64,000 nt of DNA from Georgenia subflava (lineage in GTDB: Bacteria > Actinomycetota > Actinomycetes > Actinomycetales > Actinomycetaceae): NCBI RefSeq assembly GCF_009193155.1, contig NZ_VUKD01000001.1, forward strand, positions 62,001 to 126,000, in the 5' to 3' direction. Shown here piece by piece: positions 50,128-59,761 of the stretch. The first letter of the stretch is position 1. Each line of letters opens with the position of its first letter. A program made the translations under genes and the position numbers. The notes under the pieces were generated by a model that was given only the letters and a program-made list of their open reading frames with translations, did not search any database and was not told where the DNA came from.

Positions 50128-50817
50128 ATGCTCCGCTCCGCCTCGCCGCGTCCGCGCCGCCGCATGCTCGCCCTGGCCGTCCTGAGCCTGGCTGTACTGC
50201 TCGCCGTCGCAACTCTTCTCGCCGCACGGCTCACCAGCGACCTCGGCTCAACTCCCGCCCCGCCACCGCCCACCGCGACGTCGACACCGCGCGTGCCATC
50301 CGCCTCGCCCGCACCGGTCCGCGACCGCATCGAGCTCGAGCCGGTGGCCGCCTCGGCAGACCCGCACGTCTTCGCCGGCAACGTGGCTCGCGCGATCTTC
50401 GAGTGGGATACCACCGCCGTGCACGAGCTAGGCGACTACCGGGGCCGGCTGCTCGTCCTCGCCGACCCCGCCGGGCACGAGTCGCCGGGCCTCGTGGCAG
50501 ACCTGACGACGTATCTGCCGACGACGACGGCGTGGGCGCACCTGTCCCAGTACGGCACCCAGCAGTGGCTCGCGGTCACGAACGTCGCCGTGCCCGACCA
50601 GTGGACCCAGGCCCTCGCCCAAGCCCCCACCAAATCGGTCGCGCCCGGCACGACTGCCCTGACCGTGACTGGGGCTCGCCATCGTGCCGGGCTGTGGGAG
50701 GGCGAGGAAGTCGCCGCCGAGTTCGACGTCGCCTTCACGGTGTTCGTCATCTGCGCGCCCACCTACCCGACCTGCCACCTGCTGCGCCTGTCGCAGCTTG
50801 ACAACCCGTTGCGATGA
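50128..50817 (+). CDS. conjugation-associated membrane-anchored protein
   Basis: A 229-residue protein: Arg-rich start, one transmembrane helix (MLALAVLSLAVLLAVATLLA), Pro/Thr linker, then an extracytoplasmic domain. This is the layout of VirB8/TcpC-like transfer proteins. ATG at 50128 follows GGTGAGG; a GTG at 50119 overlapping parB is an alternative. It leads the secretion-channel operon. Assignment rests on topology and context. Confidence 0.65.
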   Translation: MLRSASPRPRRRMLALAVLSLAVLLAVATLLAARLTSDLGSTPAPPPPTATSTPRVPSASPAPVRDRIELEPVAASADPHVFAGNVARAIFEWDTTAVHELGDYRGRLLVLADPAGHESPGLVADLTTYLPTTTAWAHLSQYGTQQWLAVTNVAVPDQWTQALAQAPTKSVAPGTTALTVTGARHRAGLWEGEEVAAEFDVAFTVFVICAPTYPTCHLLRLSQLDNPLR

Positions 50818-50830
50818 GGGAGGGACCGTC

Positions 50831-52045
50831 ATGATCCGCACCCTCGTCATCGGCGCCCTGTTCGCCCTGCTGCTTGGTCCTGCGACCGTCCTGGCCACCG
50901 TGACCGCCTTGATCGCGCACGCGGTCGGCAGTTCGTGCGCGACCGCCATCAGCCTCGACGTCGCCGACGTTCCGGACGTGCTGATCACCACCACCAGTGA
51001 TGGGAGCACGGTCGAGCTGAACCGTACCCAGCTCACCCACGCCGCCACGATCATCCAGGCCGGATCACGGATCGAGGGGGTCGGTCGCGACGGCATCCTC
51101 GTCGCGCTCATGGCCGCGTTGACCGAGTCGAGCCTGCGCATGCTCACCAACACCTCGGCCTACCCCCATTCGACAAACTACCCCAACGACGGGAATGGGT
51201 CCGACCACGACAGCCTCGGCCTGTTCCAGATGCGCCCAGCCACAGGATGGGGAACCGTCGCCGAGCTCATGGATCCGACCTACCAGGCTGCCGCGTTCTT
51301 CGGCGGGCCGACCGGGCCGAACCACGGTTCGCCGCGCGGGCTCCTCGACATCCCCGGGTGGAAAGCCTTGCCCAAAGGAGCCGCGGCCCAGGAAGTCGAG
51401 GTCTCCCGCTACCCGCACCGGTACGCACGGTTCGAGCCCGTCGCCGAGCAGATCCTGGCCACACTCACCTCCCCGGCCAGCGGCCGGCCCGAAGCGACGA
51501 CGGCCGGTACTGCTCCCACCGTCGCGCCACCCGAGGTCACGCGAACGGTTCACCCACTCCCGGCCGGCACGTGGAGTGTGTCGAGCGAGTACGGGATGCG
51601 CCGGCACCCGGTGTTCGGGGGCTGGCGGATGCACACCGGCATCGACATGGCCGCAGCCCTGGGCACGCCGGTCCTGGCGGCCGCTGCCGGACGCGTCGTC
51701 GTCGCCGAGCACTCCGGCAGTTCCGGCAACCACATCGGCATCTTGCACACCCTCGCCGGGCAGCCGGTCGTCTCCGTCTACAAGCACCTGCGCGAGGGCG
51801 GCCGGCTCGTCGCCGTCGGCGATGCCGTCAAAGCCGGGCAGGTGATCGGTGAGGTCGGCTCGACCGGTACCTCCACCGGCCCGCACCTGCACTACGAGAT
51901 CCGCCCCGGCGGCTTCGCCGAACCCGCCAGCGACCCTTCCTCCTGGCTGGACGCCGCGCCGACCGACGGCGAGGTCAACCTCGACGACGTGCACCGGTCG
52001 GAACCACCACAGCCGCGGTGCGCACTGCAGGACGTCGTCCAGTGA
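50831..52045 (+). CDS. peptidoglycan hydrolase with M23 (LytM) domain
   Basis: A 404-residue exported protein. N-terminal membrane helix, a lysozyme/transglycosylase-like region (VALMAALTESSLRMLTNTSA; SLGLFQMRPATGWG), and a C-terminal M23 metallopeptidase with GGWRMHTGIDMAA (zinc His and Asp), VYKHLREGGRL and GPHLHYEIRP. It should open the cell wall locally for the conjugation channel. GTGA overlap with the next gene. Confidence 0.9.
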   Translation: MIRTLVIGALFALLLGPATVLATVTALIAHAVGSSCATAISLDVADVPDVLITTTSDGSTVELNRTQLTHAATIIQAGSRIEGVGRDGILVALMAALTESSLRMLTNTSAYPHSTNYPNDGNGSDHDSLGLFQMRPATGWGTVAELMDPTYQAAAFFGGPTGPNHGSPRGLLDIPGWKALPKGAAAQEVEVSRYPHRYARFEPVAEQILATLTSPASGRPEATTAGTAPTVAPPEVTRTVHPLPAGTWSVSSEYGMRRHPVFGGWRMHTGIDMAAALGTPVLAAAAGRVVVAEHSGSSGNHIGILHTLAGQPVVSVYKHLREGGRLVAVGDAVKAGQVIGEVGSTGTSTGPHLHYEIRPGGFAEPASDPSSWLDAAPTDGEVNLDDVHRSEPPQPRCALQDVVQ

Positions 52046-52344
52046 ACGCCGACCACGCCGTCCTCCTGGCGACGCAGGCCGCGGCCAGGCCCGACTTCGG
52101 GGCGGTGGCTGCGGCGAGCGAGCTGGAACGGGTCATCGGCGCGCTGCTGACCATCGCCCTCGTCACTGCGGTCGCGCTGCTGATCGTCTGCGCGATCACC
52201 TGGGCCATCGCCGTCAGCGCGGGGTCCTGGCACACCGTCGCCCGCGCCAGAGCTGGCGTACTCGTCGCGATCGGCGGGGCGGCGCTGACTGGCGGGGCGC
52301 TCGCCTGGACCAACTGGCTCCTCGACACCGGAACCAGCATCTGA
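52042..52344 (+). CDS. small two-helix membrane protein of the transfer operon
   Basis: A 100-residue protein with two membrane helices (LLTIALVTAVALLIVCAITW; AGVLVAIGGAALTGGALAW), a VirB2/TrbC-like or DUF6112-like shape. GTG start overlapping the M23 gene. It resembles the next small protein in topology, so the two may be duplicated subunits. Confidence 0.65.
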   Translation: MNADHAVLLATQAAARPDFGAVAAASELERVIGALLTIALVTAVALLIVCAITWAIAVSAGSWHTVARARAGVLVAIGGAALTGGALAWTNWLLDTGTSI

Positions 52345-52421
52345 CCGCACCTAGTCGACTCCACGGAAGCAGAACTCGAGCGGAACCCTGTCAGAACCGC
52401 GTCAGAATTGAGGAGCACGTC

Positions 52422-52730
52422 ATGTTCTCCAGCATCACCACAGCCGCGTTGCTCGCCGGCGTTTCCATCACACCGAACTCATCCGGTCTGCCCGGGATCG
52501 AGCAGCTGCGCGCGATCGTCGGCGCGGTCATGACCGTCGGCCTCATCCTGGGGGTCCTGGCCCTGATCATCTCCGCGGTCGTGTGGGCCTTCGGATCGAA
52601 CTCCTCCAACCCTCACCTGGCCGGCCGCGGCAAGAGCGGCGTCCTGGTGGCGCTCGCCGCAGCCATCATCTGCGGCGGCTCGGTCGCCCTCGTCAACTTC
52701 TTCTGGGACGTCGGCCAGGCCGTCGCCTGA
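52422..52730 (+). CDS. DUF6112-like small membrane protein
   Basis: A 102-residue protein with an N-terminal signal-like segment and two membrane helices (AVMTVGLILGVLALIISAVV; GVLVALAAAIICGGSVALVN) flanking a GSNSSNPHLAGRGKSG loop. This matches the small integral proteins that sit before TrbL in actinobacterial conjugation operons. GAGGAGCA precedes the ATG. Confidence 0.75.
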   Translation: MFSSITTAALLAGVSITPNSSGLPGIEQLRAIVGAVMTVGLILGVLALIISAVVWAFGSNSSNPHLAGRGKSGVLVALAAAIICGGSVALVNFFWDVGQAVA

Positions 52731-52764
52731 GCCACGCACACGACCACAGGCTGGGTGATCACTC

Positions 52765-54048
52765 GTGAGTGTGTGCGACCTGCCGGTCGTCGCCGCCGTC
52801 TGCCAAGCGGCCGACGAGGGCACGAGCAACCTGCTGGCGGGCGGGTTCGCCTGGCTCGCCGACGCCGTCGCCGACCTGGCGTCCTACATGTTCCAGGCGC
52901 TCTGGGCCGTCTTCGAGACCACCACGTTCGTCGACATCACCTCCGGCCGCTTCACGAGCGTCTACAACATCCTCTTCGGCATCGCCGTGTTCGTGATGCT
53001 CGGCTTCTTCCTCATCCAGGTCATCGGCGGGATGATCCGCCGCGAACCCGCGGCACTGTCGCGGGCGGCGCTCGGCCTGGCCAAGTCGGTCCTGGGCTCG
53101 TTCGTCGCCCTGACCCTGATCGCGACGGCACTGGAGATCACCGACCGGCTGTGCGTCGGCGTCGTCCACGCCGCCGGCACGACGATGGCCGAGATGGGCG
53201 ATCGCCTGACCCTGCTCACCGCCTCCATCGCCGTCGGGGTCGCGGGAGGCCCTGGGGTGTCGATCTTGCTGACCTTGTTCGTCGGGGGCCTGGCGATCGG
53301 TGCAGCGTTCATCGTGTGGATCACGCTGCTCGTGCGCAAGGCACTGCTGCTGATCGCAATCGTCTTCGCCCCCATCGCGCTGTCGGGAGCGTCGTGGGAC
53401 GCCACGCGCGGGTGGGTCGCCCGCTGGGCCCAGTTCGTCCTGGCCCTGATCGTCTCCAAGCTGGTGATGGTCGTCTTCTTCCTGCTCGCCACCGAACAGG
53501 TCGCCGCCCCCATCAACTCCGACCTGACCTCGAACGCCGACCCGATCGCCGGCGTCGTGCTGCTCCTGGTCGCGGGGTTCGCGCCCTACCTGACGTACAA
53601 GGCGATCAGCTTCATGGGCATCGACTTCTATCACGCCATGAGCACCGAGCAGGAAGCCAAACAGTCCCTCAACCGGGCACTGCCCGTCCCGCCGAACCCG
53701 CTGCGTCGCACCCCACCCCAGGTGCTCGACGTCGGAGGCGGCCACGGCGCATCCGGGAGCAGTGCCGGTGGCGCCGGGGCTGTCCCGCCGTCGAGCGTGC
53801 GCGCACCGAGCGGAAGCCCCTCCCCTGGTGGTCGTGCCGGCGTGGCCGGAGGCAAAGCCGGGTCGACGGGCGGGGCTGGCGCGTCAAGCGGGGGTGCGGG
53901 AGCCACGGCCACGGCAGCGGCTGGTACCGGCGCAGTCGCGGCCGGCGGCGTTGGCGTTGTCGCGAAGGAGACCGCCACCGCCGGCCCGCGCCTCGGCCAC
54001 ACGGTCGCTGGGCAGGCGGGTCAGCAGGCTGACGCGAGCCGGAAGTAG
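52765..54048 (+). CDS. TrbL/VirB6-like channel protein
   Basis: A 427-residue polytopic membrane protein with about six helices (including GIAVFVMLGFFLIQVIGGMI, KSVLGSFVALTLIATALEIT, LLIAIVFAPIALSGAS and LALIVSKLVMVVFFLLATEQ), then a Gly/Ala/Ser-rich tail. This is the layout of VirB6/TrbL inner-membrane channel proteins of type IV secretion. GTG start at 52765. Confidence 0.82.
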   Translation: MSVCDLPVVAAVCQAADEGTSNLLAGGFAWLADAVADLASYMFQALWAVFETTTFVDITSGRFTSVYNILFGIAVFVMLGFFLIQVIGGMIRREPAALSRAALGLAKSVLGSFVALTLIATALEITDRLCVGVVHAAGTTMAEMGDRLTLLTASIAVGVAGGPGVSILLTLFVGGLAIGAAFIVWITLLVRKALLLIAIVFAPIALSGASWDATRGWVARWAQFVLALIVSKLVMVVFFLLATEQVAAPINSDLTSNADPIAGVVLLLVAGFAPYLTYKAISFMGIDFYHAMSTEQEAKQSLNRALPVPPNPLRRTPPQVLDVGGGHGASGSSAGGAGAVPPSSVRAPSGSPSPGGRAGVAGGKAGSTGGAGASSGGAGATATAAAGTGAVAAGGVGVVAKETATAGPRLGHTVAGQAGQQADASRK

Positions 54049-54075
54049 TCGGCACAACACCGGAGGAGACCGCTC

Positions 54076-55542
54076 ATGACCAGCACTCCCACTCCCGCAC
54101 CGGCTGGCGGTGACCTCGCGCCGGTGAAGTTCTCCCGGCTCGCCCGGCGCGGCGTGCTCCTCGGGCTGTCCGCCTTGCAGCTCGCCGTGGTCGGCTTCGC
54201 CGCCGTCGCGCTGGTCGTCTCTCTAGTCGTCGGCGGCATGGCTCCGGCATACGCAGCACCGTTGCTGTTCCTGTGCGCCGTGCTCGTCTGGGTCCGCATC
54301 GGCGGCCGCCCGCTGGTCGAGTGGCTGCCCATCGTCACCGTCTGGGGGCGACGCTCTGCCACCGGGCAGCTCGAGCACCGCGCGCGGATCGGCAGGCCCC
54401 GACCGGCCGGGACGCTCGCGCTGCCCGGTGACGTCGCCCGGCTGCGCCAGTGGGTCGACACCGACACCGGTGCCGTGATGGTCCACGACCCCCACTCCGC
54501 GACCCTGACCGCCGTCGTCCCCGTGACCCATCCGTCGTTCATCCTGCTCGACCCCGCCGACCAGCACCGTCGCATCACCGGCTGGGCGAAGGTGCTGGCC
54601 ACGACCTGCCGCTCCGGCAACATCGCCTCCGTGCAGGTGCTCGAACGCACGCTGGCCGACTCAGGCAAAGGCCTGGCGGACTGGTGGGACGCCCACGGCG
54701 CACGGGACGGCTCATGGGCCTCGCGCACGTACAGCGAGCTCATCGACCACGCCGGCCCGACCGGCGAACGCCACGCCTCCACGATCTCCCTGGCACTCGA
54801 CGTGCGCGCCGCGGCCCGACACGTCCGCGCCGCCGGCGGCGGTATGCGCGGTGCCGCCGCCGTGCTACGCCAGGAGGTCGAGACCCTCTCGACCGCGCTC
54901 CGTGCAGCCGACATCACTCCCTCACCCATGCTCGAGCCTGGCGACCTCGCCCTCGTCCTGCGCACCGCCTACGACCCTGCCGTCGGTGCAGCCCTCGAAC
55001 GCCACGGCAGCCTCGGTCGCGACCTCGCCACGGCCGGACCGGTGTCCGTCGCAGAGTCCTGGGGCCACCTACGCTCCGACTCTTCCTACCACTGCGTGCT
55101 GTGGATCTCCGAATGGCCCCGCTCCCTGGTCTATCCAGGCTTCCTCGCCCCTGTGCTGCTCGCCTCCGGGGTGCGCCGCACCTTCACCATGCTCTTCACC
55201 CCGGTACGAGCCGACCTCGCCGCACGCGACATCCGCAAGAAGAAAACCGAGTACATCTCCGACGCCGCCCAACGCGCGAGGATCGGGCAGATCGAGGATG
55301 CCTCGCAGACGGCCGAGTACGTCGACGTGCTCCAGCAAGAAGCCGATCTCACGGCCGGCCACGGCATCCTGCGAGCCGTCGGACTCGTCTCCGTAAGCGC
55401 ACCATCCGTCGAGGAGCTCGAACGCGCCGTCGCGGCCGTCGAACAGGCCGCCATCCAGGCGTCATGCGAGACCCGGCGGCTGTGGGGCCAGCAGGCCCAG
55501 GCGTTCACCGCAGCGGCGCTGCCGCTCGCTCGACAAGCCTGA
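54076..55542 (+). CDS. SCO6880-family conjugation protein (PrgI-like N terminus)
   Basis: A 488-residue protein. The N-terminal membrane part (LGLSALQLAVVGFAAVALVV, then APLLFLCAVLVWVRIGG) is PrgI-like, followed by a VirB4 N-terminal-like cytoplasmic domain (DPADQHRRITGWAKVLATTC). SCO6880-type proteins pair with a separate VirB4 ATPase in actinobacterial transfer operons, found here at 56686. CCGGAGGAG precedes the ATG. Confidence 0.8.
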   Translation: MTSTPTPAPAGGDLAPVKFSRLARRGVLLGLSALQLAVVGFAAVALVVSLVVGGMAPAYAAPLLFLCAVLVWVRIGGRPLVEWLPIVTVWGRRSATGQLEHRARIGRPRPAGTLALPGDVARLRQWVDTDTGAVMVHDPHSATLTAVVPVTHPSFILLDPADQHRRITGWAKVLATTCRSGNIASVQVLERTLADSGKGLADWWDAHGARDGSWASRTYSELIDHAGPTGERHASTISLALDVRAAARHVRAAGGGMRGAAAVLRQEVETLSTALRAADITPSPMLEPGDLALVLRTAYDPAVGAALERHGSLGRDLATAGPVSVAESWGHLRSDSSYHCVLWISEWPRSLVYPGFLAPVLLASGVRRTFTMLFTPVRADLAARDIRKKKTEYISDAAQRARIGQIEDASQTAEYVDVLQQEADLTAGHGILRAVGLVSVSAPSVEELERAVAAVEQAAIQASCETRRLWGQQAQAFTAAALPLARQA

Positions 55543-55549
55543 GAGCTAC

Positions 55550-56059
55550 TCAACGGCGCGTCTTGGCGGCAGCCCTATTGTGCTTGGACGCGCACGACCG
55601 GGAGCAGAACCGGCGCCTTGTGGCAGCAACAAGCGGGCAGAACTCGGCTGCGCACCACTCGCAGGCCACGACGGTGCCGAGCCGTTTCTGCCCACGGCGA
55701 GCCGCATTGGCTCGGCGGAGCGACTGCAGGCCGGCAGGTGAGATGACGCTGCCAGCCTCGAGGCGAGCCGCAGTGGCCCTGGCAGGGTCTCTTCGCCGGA
55801 CAAAGCTGGACTTCTGAGAGAGCTGAGCACGCGCGTTGTCTGCGATGGCCTGCCGGGTGGCCTCAGCGACCAGCCCGCGTCGACCAAGCCCATGGGCCTT
55901 GCGGAATTCCACGGCGGTCATCCCGTGCGCCTTGTAGACGTGCAGGCCAAGGTGATTGAACCGTCTGCCGCACTCATGGCAGAGCAAGCCCTCGGTGTCT
56001 TCGTCGAGTACGCCGTAGCAGCCGTGGCCGTCCACATCGCCAACCTGCATGGCAGCCAT
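55550..56059 (-). CDS. MucR/Ros-like zinc-finger protein
   Basis: A 169-residue protein, opposite in strand to the transfer operon around it. LLCHECGRRFNHLGLHVYKA followed by HGMTAVEFRKAHGL is the Ros/MucR C2H2 finger and following helix. A second, C-terminal zinc cluster reads CEWCAAEFCPL ... RRRFCSRSCASKHN. Likely a DNA-binding regulator. Start at ATG 56059 or 56050; no strong ribosome site. It converges on the SCO6880-like gene, eight bases from its stop. Confidence 0.72.
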   Translation of the reverse strand: MAAMQVGDVDGHGCYGVLDEDTEGLLCHECGRRFNHLGLHVYKAHGMTAVEFRKAHGLGRRGLVAEATRQAIADNARAQLSQKSSFVRRRDPARATAARLEAGSVISPAGLQSLRRANAARRGQKRLGTVVACEWCAAEFCPLVAATRRRFCSRSCASKHNRAAAKTRR

Positions 56060-56176
56060 GTTCGCCGGTACACGTGCCGACGTCCACAGCTTCCCCTCAC
56101 GACATCCGACGGCCACGACGGCAAGAGGTGGCGGTGGCGCACCTCTCATGTGACGAATCCATATTGGGAGACGACC

Positions 56177-56689
56177 ATGGCGAACTACGACCAACCTGTC
56201 AGCTCGGGGCTCGAGGCCGCCGAGGCGATGAGGGCGCTCGCCCACGCGACACTCAAGTTCGACGACCAGCCCGAAGACACGTTCAGCGTCCTGGGCGACA
56301 TGCTCTCGATCACGAGCTCGTACGTGAGTGTGCTGACCAACATCGCACAGGCGCACGAGCGCAAGATCGACGACGCCCACGACGACCAGAGCAGGGACCA
56401 TGAGGCCGGGCGGATGCTGGCACGCGCGGCGGCGCACAGCCTTCGGCACGCCGCCTTCCAGATCGCCGACGCCTACCGTCACGTGGACGACGCGACTCAG
56501 ATGTCGAGCCGGATCGTGTGGTTCCCGCACGCTCCCGCCCTGCGCACGCCCCGTGAGCCGCGCCGTGCGAGCCCGCGCCCGGGGATCGGTCCCGAGGCGG
56601 CCGAGATGGGCACCGCGGTGTCGCCGACGCGATCGGTGCCGTCGCCTTCGGCCCGAGACAGCACACGGGCGGAAGGCCGCTCGCTGTGA
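56177..56689 (+). CDS. hypothetical protein of the transfer operon
   Basis: A 170-residue soluble protein: a helical domain (SGLEAAEAMRALAHATLKFD; SVLTNIAQAHERKIDDAHDD) and a disordered Pro/Arg/Ser tail. TTGGGAGACGACC precedes the ATG. GTGA overlap with the VirB4-like gene suggests a partner of that ATPase. Not recognised. Confidence 0.7.
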   Translation: MANYDQPVSSGLEAAEAMRALAHATLKFDDQPEDTFSVLGDMLSITSSYVSVLTNIAQAHERKIDDAHDDQSRDHEAGRMLARAAAHSLRHAAFQIADAYRHVDDATQMSSRIVWFPHAPALRTPREPRRASPRPGIGPEAAEMGTAVSPTRSVPSPSARDSTRAEGRSL

Positions 56690-58203
56690 CGAGCCAGGAG
56701 CATCTGCAGACCACGGTCCTGATTACGCCCGAGCGGGAGCGCCGTCGGGTGCGCAAGGCGCGCGAGCGTGCCGCCGCGGACGTCGTTGCGGCGGCACGCC
56801 ACACCCGCCAACAGTCCGCGCGAGCCGAACACGACGCGCAACGCACCGAACGCCGCTCGACGACGTACCTGCCGACCGCAGGTGAACCCGGCCCGGCCAC
56901 GCTGCGCACCCCGGGGAGGTTCCGGTTGCCGAAGCACCAGGACACCTCGGCCACGTGGGGTGGGGCGTACCCATTCCTCGCCGAGGGCGGGCTCGGGTCC
57001 GAGGGGGTGTTCGTCGGGCAGGACCTGTACTCGGGGTCCTCCTTCGTCTACGACCCGTGGGTGCTGTACCAGCGGGGACTGATCACCGCACCCAACGTCG
57101 TCCTCGCGGGCATTGTCGGCGCCGGGAAGTCGGCGCTGGCGAAGAGCCTGTACACCCGGTCGATTCCGTTCGGCCGGCGCGTGTACGTCCCTGGCGACCC
57201 GAAGGGCGAGCACACCGCCGTCGCCCACGCCGTGGGCGGTCGGGCGATCATGCTCGGGCCGGGCCTGGCGAACCGACTCAACCCCCTCGACGGGGGCCGC
57301 CGCCCCTCGGACATTGATGACGCGCAGTGGGCCGCCCAGGTCGCCGCCCGACGCCGGGACCTCCTCGGCGCACTTGCCGAGACGGTGCTGGACCGAGCGT
57401 TGACGCCCTTGGAGCACACCGCGATCGACTTCGCACTCGCCGACACCGTCCGCTCCACGGAGGTGCCGATCCTGCCGATGGTGGTCGACCGGCTCCTCGC
57501 CCCGAACCGGCGTGACGACGTCGACGGCCGGCTAGCCGAGGACGGCCGCCTGCCCGGGCATGCGCTGCGGCGCCTGGTGGCCGGCGACCTGGCCGGCATG
57601 TTCGACGGCCCCTCGACCATCGCCTTCGACCCGGACCTGCCCATGACGTCGCTGGACCTGTCCCGCGTCGCGCAGAACACCACCGCGATGTCGGTGCTCA
57701 TGACGTGCGCCTCGGCGTGGATGGAGTCCGCGCTGCTCGACCCGGCCGGTGGACAGCGCTGGGTCATCTACGACGAGGCCTGGCGACTCATGCAGCACCC
57801 CGCGCTGCTGCGGCGCATGGACGCCCACTGGCGCCTCGCCCGCCACTACGGCATCGCGAACATGCTGATCTTCCACAAGCTCTCCGACCTGGAGAACGTC
57901 GGCGACCAAGGCTCCGCGATGCGGGCACTCGCCTCAAGCCTGCTGGCGAATGCCGAGACCCGCATCATCTACCGGCAGGAGCCAGACCAGCTCGGCGCCA
58001 CCGCCACAGCCCTGGGACTGACGCGCACCGAGCAGGCGTTGCTTACGACGCTGGGCACCGGGCAGGGGCTGTGGCGAATCCGCGACCGGAGCTTCGTCTG
58101 CCAGCACCAGATCCACCCGGACGAGCTGGCCCTCTTCGACACCTCAGCCCGCGCATCCGGCGTTCCCCGCAACTTCAAGAATGCTGAAGCCTCATTCGGG
58201 TGA
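56686..58203 (+). CDS. VirB4/TraC-type conjugation ATPase
   Basis: A 505-residue AAA+ motor. A charged, helical N terminus precedes the ATPase core: Walker A GIVGAGKSALAKSLY (about 142-156), VPGDPKGEHTAVA, and Walker B RWVIYDEAWRLMQ with the catalytic Glu, then HKLSDLENVGDQGS. The usual VirB4 N-terminal domain is missing and is supplied by the SCO6880-like protein. GTG start (GTGA). It ends the transfer operon, convergent with the MFS gene; 58204-58301 is short and gene-free. Confidence 0.9.
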   Translation: MTSQEHLQTTVLITPERERRRVRKARERAAADVVAAARHTRQQSARAEHDAQRTERRSTTYLPTAGEPGPATLRTPGRFRLPKHQDTSATWGGAYPFLAEGGLGSEGVFVGQDLYSGSSFVYDPWVLYQRGLITAPNVVLAGIVGAGKSALAKSLYTRSIPFGRRVYVPGDPKGEHTAVAHAVGGRAIMLGPGLANRLNPLDGGRRPSDIDDAQWAAQVAARRRDLLGALAETVLDRALTPLEHTAIDFALADTVRSTEVPILPMVVDRLLAPNRRDDVDGRLAEDGRLPGHALRRLVAGDLAGMFDGPSTIAFDPDLPMTSLDLSRVAQNTTAMSVLMTCASAWMESALLDPAGGQRWVIYDEAWRLMQHPALLRRMDAHWRLARHYGIANMLIFHKLSDLENVGDQGSAMRALASSLLANAETRIIYRQEPDQLGATATALGLTRTEQALLTTLGTGQGLWRIRDRSFVCQHQIHPDELALFDTSARASGVPRNFKNAEASFG

Positions 58204-58301
58204 ATATGCGGATCGAGGCCCGCTGTGCGGGGTGGTGGAGTTGCATGTTCGTGGAACCTGCACCCTCACTGGTCCAGAGTGCGCGTCCCAGTGGCCCCTC
58301 G

Positions 58302-59549
58302 TTAACGGGGGGCGTAGGCGTGTGGCCGGTTGCCCGCGCGGGGGCCGTGGGGCGGGGTCCGCCAGGTCAGGACCGCGAGGATCGTTCCGAGGGCGCCGAT
58401 GGCGACGAGGACGAGGCCGATCGCGGGCAGCCCGATGGCGGCGCCGAGTACACCGGCGAGGGGGTAGGTGATCAGGAAGCAGGCGTGGGAGAGGGAGAAC
58501 TGTGCGGCGAAGACCGCGGGGCGCGTCTGTTCCGTGCTGCCTCGGCGCAGGAGCCGGGCTGAGGGGGTGAGGATCGTTGATGTCGCGGCCCCGAGCAGCG
58601 CCCAGAGCGTCAGCAGTGCGATCCATTGGGGTGTGCCGTCCATCCAGGCGATGGCCCCGGTAGCGGTGAGCAGCAGGAGCGGGAGTGCAATGCCGCCGGT
58701 GAGCATGACCCGCCGGTCCGGCAGGGTCTCCAGGAGCTTGGGCATGCCGAGGGCGACGAGCATCGAACCGCCTCCGTAGGCGGCGAGCATGAGCGCGACG
58801 TCGGGCTGCGGGCGCCCGAGGTCACCCTGGACGAGGACCACGGTGTTGACGATGACCATCGCGGTGGTGGTCGCCACGACGAGGTTCAGCCCCATCAGCC
58901 CACGCAGTTCCGGGCTCGCCCAGAACGCGCGGGCTCCACGAGTGAGCCGGTCGAAGAAGCGTGCGGGTGGCGGAATGTCGATGTGCGGGAACCGGGAGGC
59001 GATCACCAGGGCGGCGGAGGCGAGGAACCCGATCACGGTGCCCACGAACAGGTTGTGGTAGCTGATGACCGTCAGTAGGGCGGCGGCGAGCATCGGGCTC
59101 ACGAGTGATTCCAGGTCGTAGGCCAGGCGCGACAAGGACAGGGCGCGGGTGTAGTCGTCCTCGTCGGGCAGGACAGAGGGAATGACGGCTTGGAACGCCG
59201 GGGTGAAGGTCGCGGAGGCGGACTGGAGTAGGAAGATCAGGATGTAGACCTGCCACGCCTCGGTCACGAACGGCAACGAGACGGCCACCCCAGCCCGGAT
59301 CAGGTCGGCGCCGATGAGGACGGGCTTGCGCGGTAGGCGTGCAACGAGGGCGGTGGTGACCGGGGAGACGGCGACGTAGGCAACCATCTTGATGCTCATG
59401 GCCAGGCCCATGACGATCCCGGCGTCTCCGGCGGCGATGTCGAAGGCGAGCAGGCCGAGCGCGACGGTGAGCAGCCCGGTGCCCAGCAGCGCGATGATCT
59501 GCGCGCTGAGCATTTTCGCGTAGGTCGGGTTTCGGAGGACGGTGATCAT
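58302..59549 (-). CDS. MFS efflux transporter
   Basis: A 415-residue major facilitator with about twelve helices. GLAMSIKMVAYVAVSPVTTA and VARLPRKPVLIGADLIRAGV form the loop 2-3 region. This MFS type is often beside ArsR regulators in metal-resistance loci. ATG at 59549 follows GGAGGACGG. It is 18 bases downstream of a metal-type ArsR gene now split by an IS element. Substrate is unknown; a divalent metal or small drug is plausible. Confidence 0.88.
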   Translation of the reverse strand: MITVLRNPTYAKMLSAQIIALLGTGLLTVALGLLAFDIAAGDAGIVMGLAMSIKMVAYVAVSPVTTALVARLPRKPVLIGADLIRAGVAVSLPFVTEAWQVYILIFLLQSASATFTPAFQAVIPSVLPDEDDYTRALSLSRLAYDLESLVSPMLAAALLTVISYHNLFVGTVIGFLASAALVIASRFPHIDIPPPARFFDRLTRGARAFWASPELRGLMGLNLVVATTTAMVIVNTVVLVQGDLGRPQPDVALMLAAYGGGSMLVALGMPKLLETLPDRRVMLTGGIALPLLLLTATGAIAWMDGTPQWIALLTLWALLGAATSTILTPSARLLRRGSTEQTRPAVFAAQFSLSHACFLITYPLAGVLGAAIGLPAIGLVLVAIGALGTILAVLTWRTPPHGPRAGNRPHAYAPR

Positions 59550-59761
59550 GCCTGCGGGCCTAACGAGTCAAAGTTCACGAGCGGCAGTTGCTGCTGGTGG
59601 TGTGTGGTGGTGCGGAGGCAACTGGCCGTTCGCCACGGCGTGCTCGGCTTGCTTGATCGCCTCGATCACCACGGCGAGGGCGTGCTCGTCGGTGAGGCGA
59701 TAGAGCACGCTGGTGCCTTCCTGCCGGGTGGTGACCATGCGCGCCATCCGCAGCCGGGCTA

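Noticed and set aside
58236-58264. Imperfect inverted repeat after the VirB4-like gene as an attachment site
   Set aside because: Two mismatches and no matching copy noticed elsewhere; more likely a weak convergent terminator.
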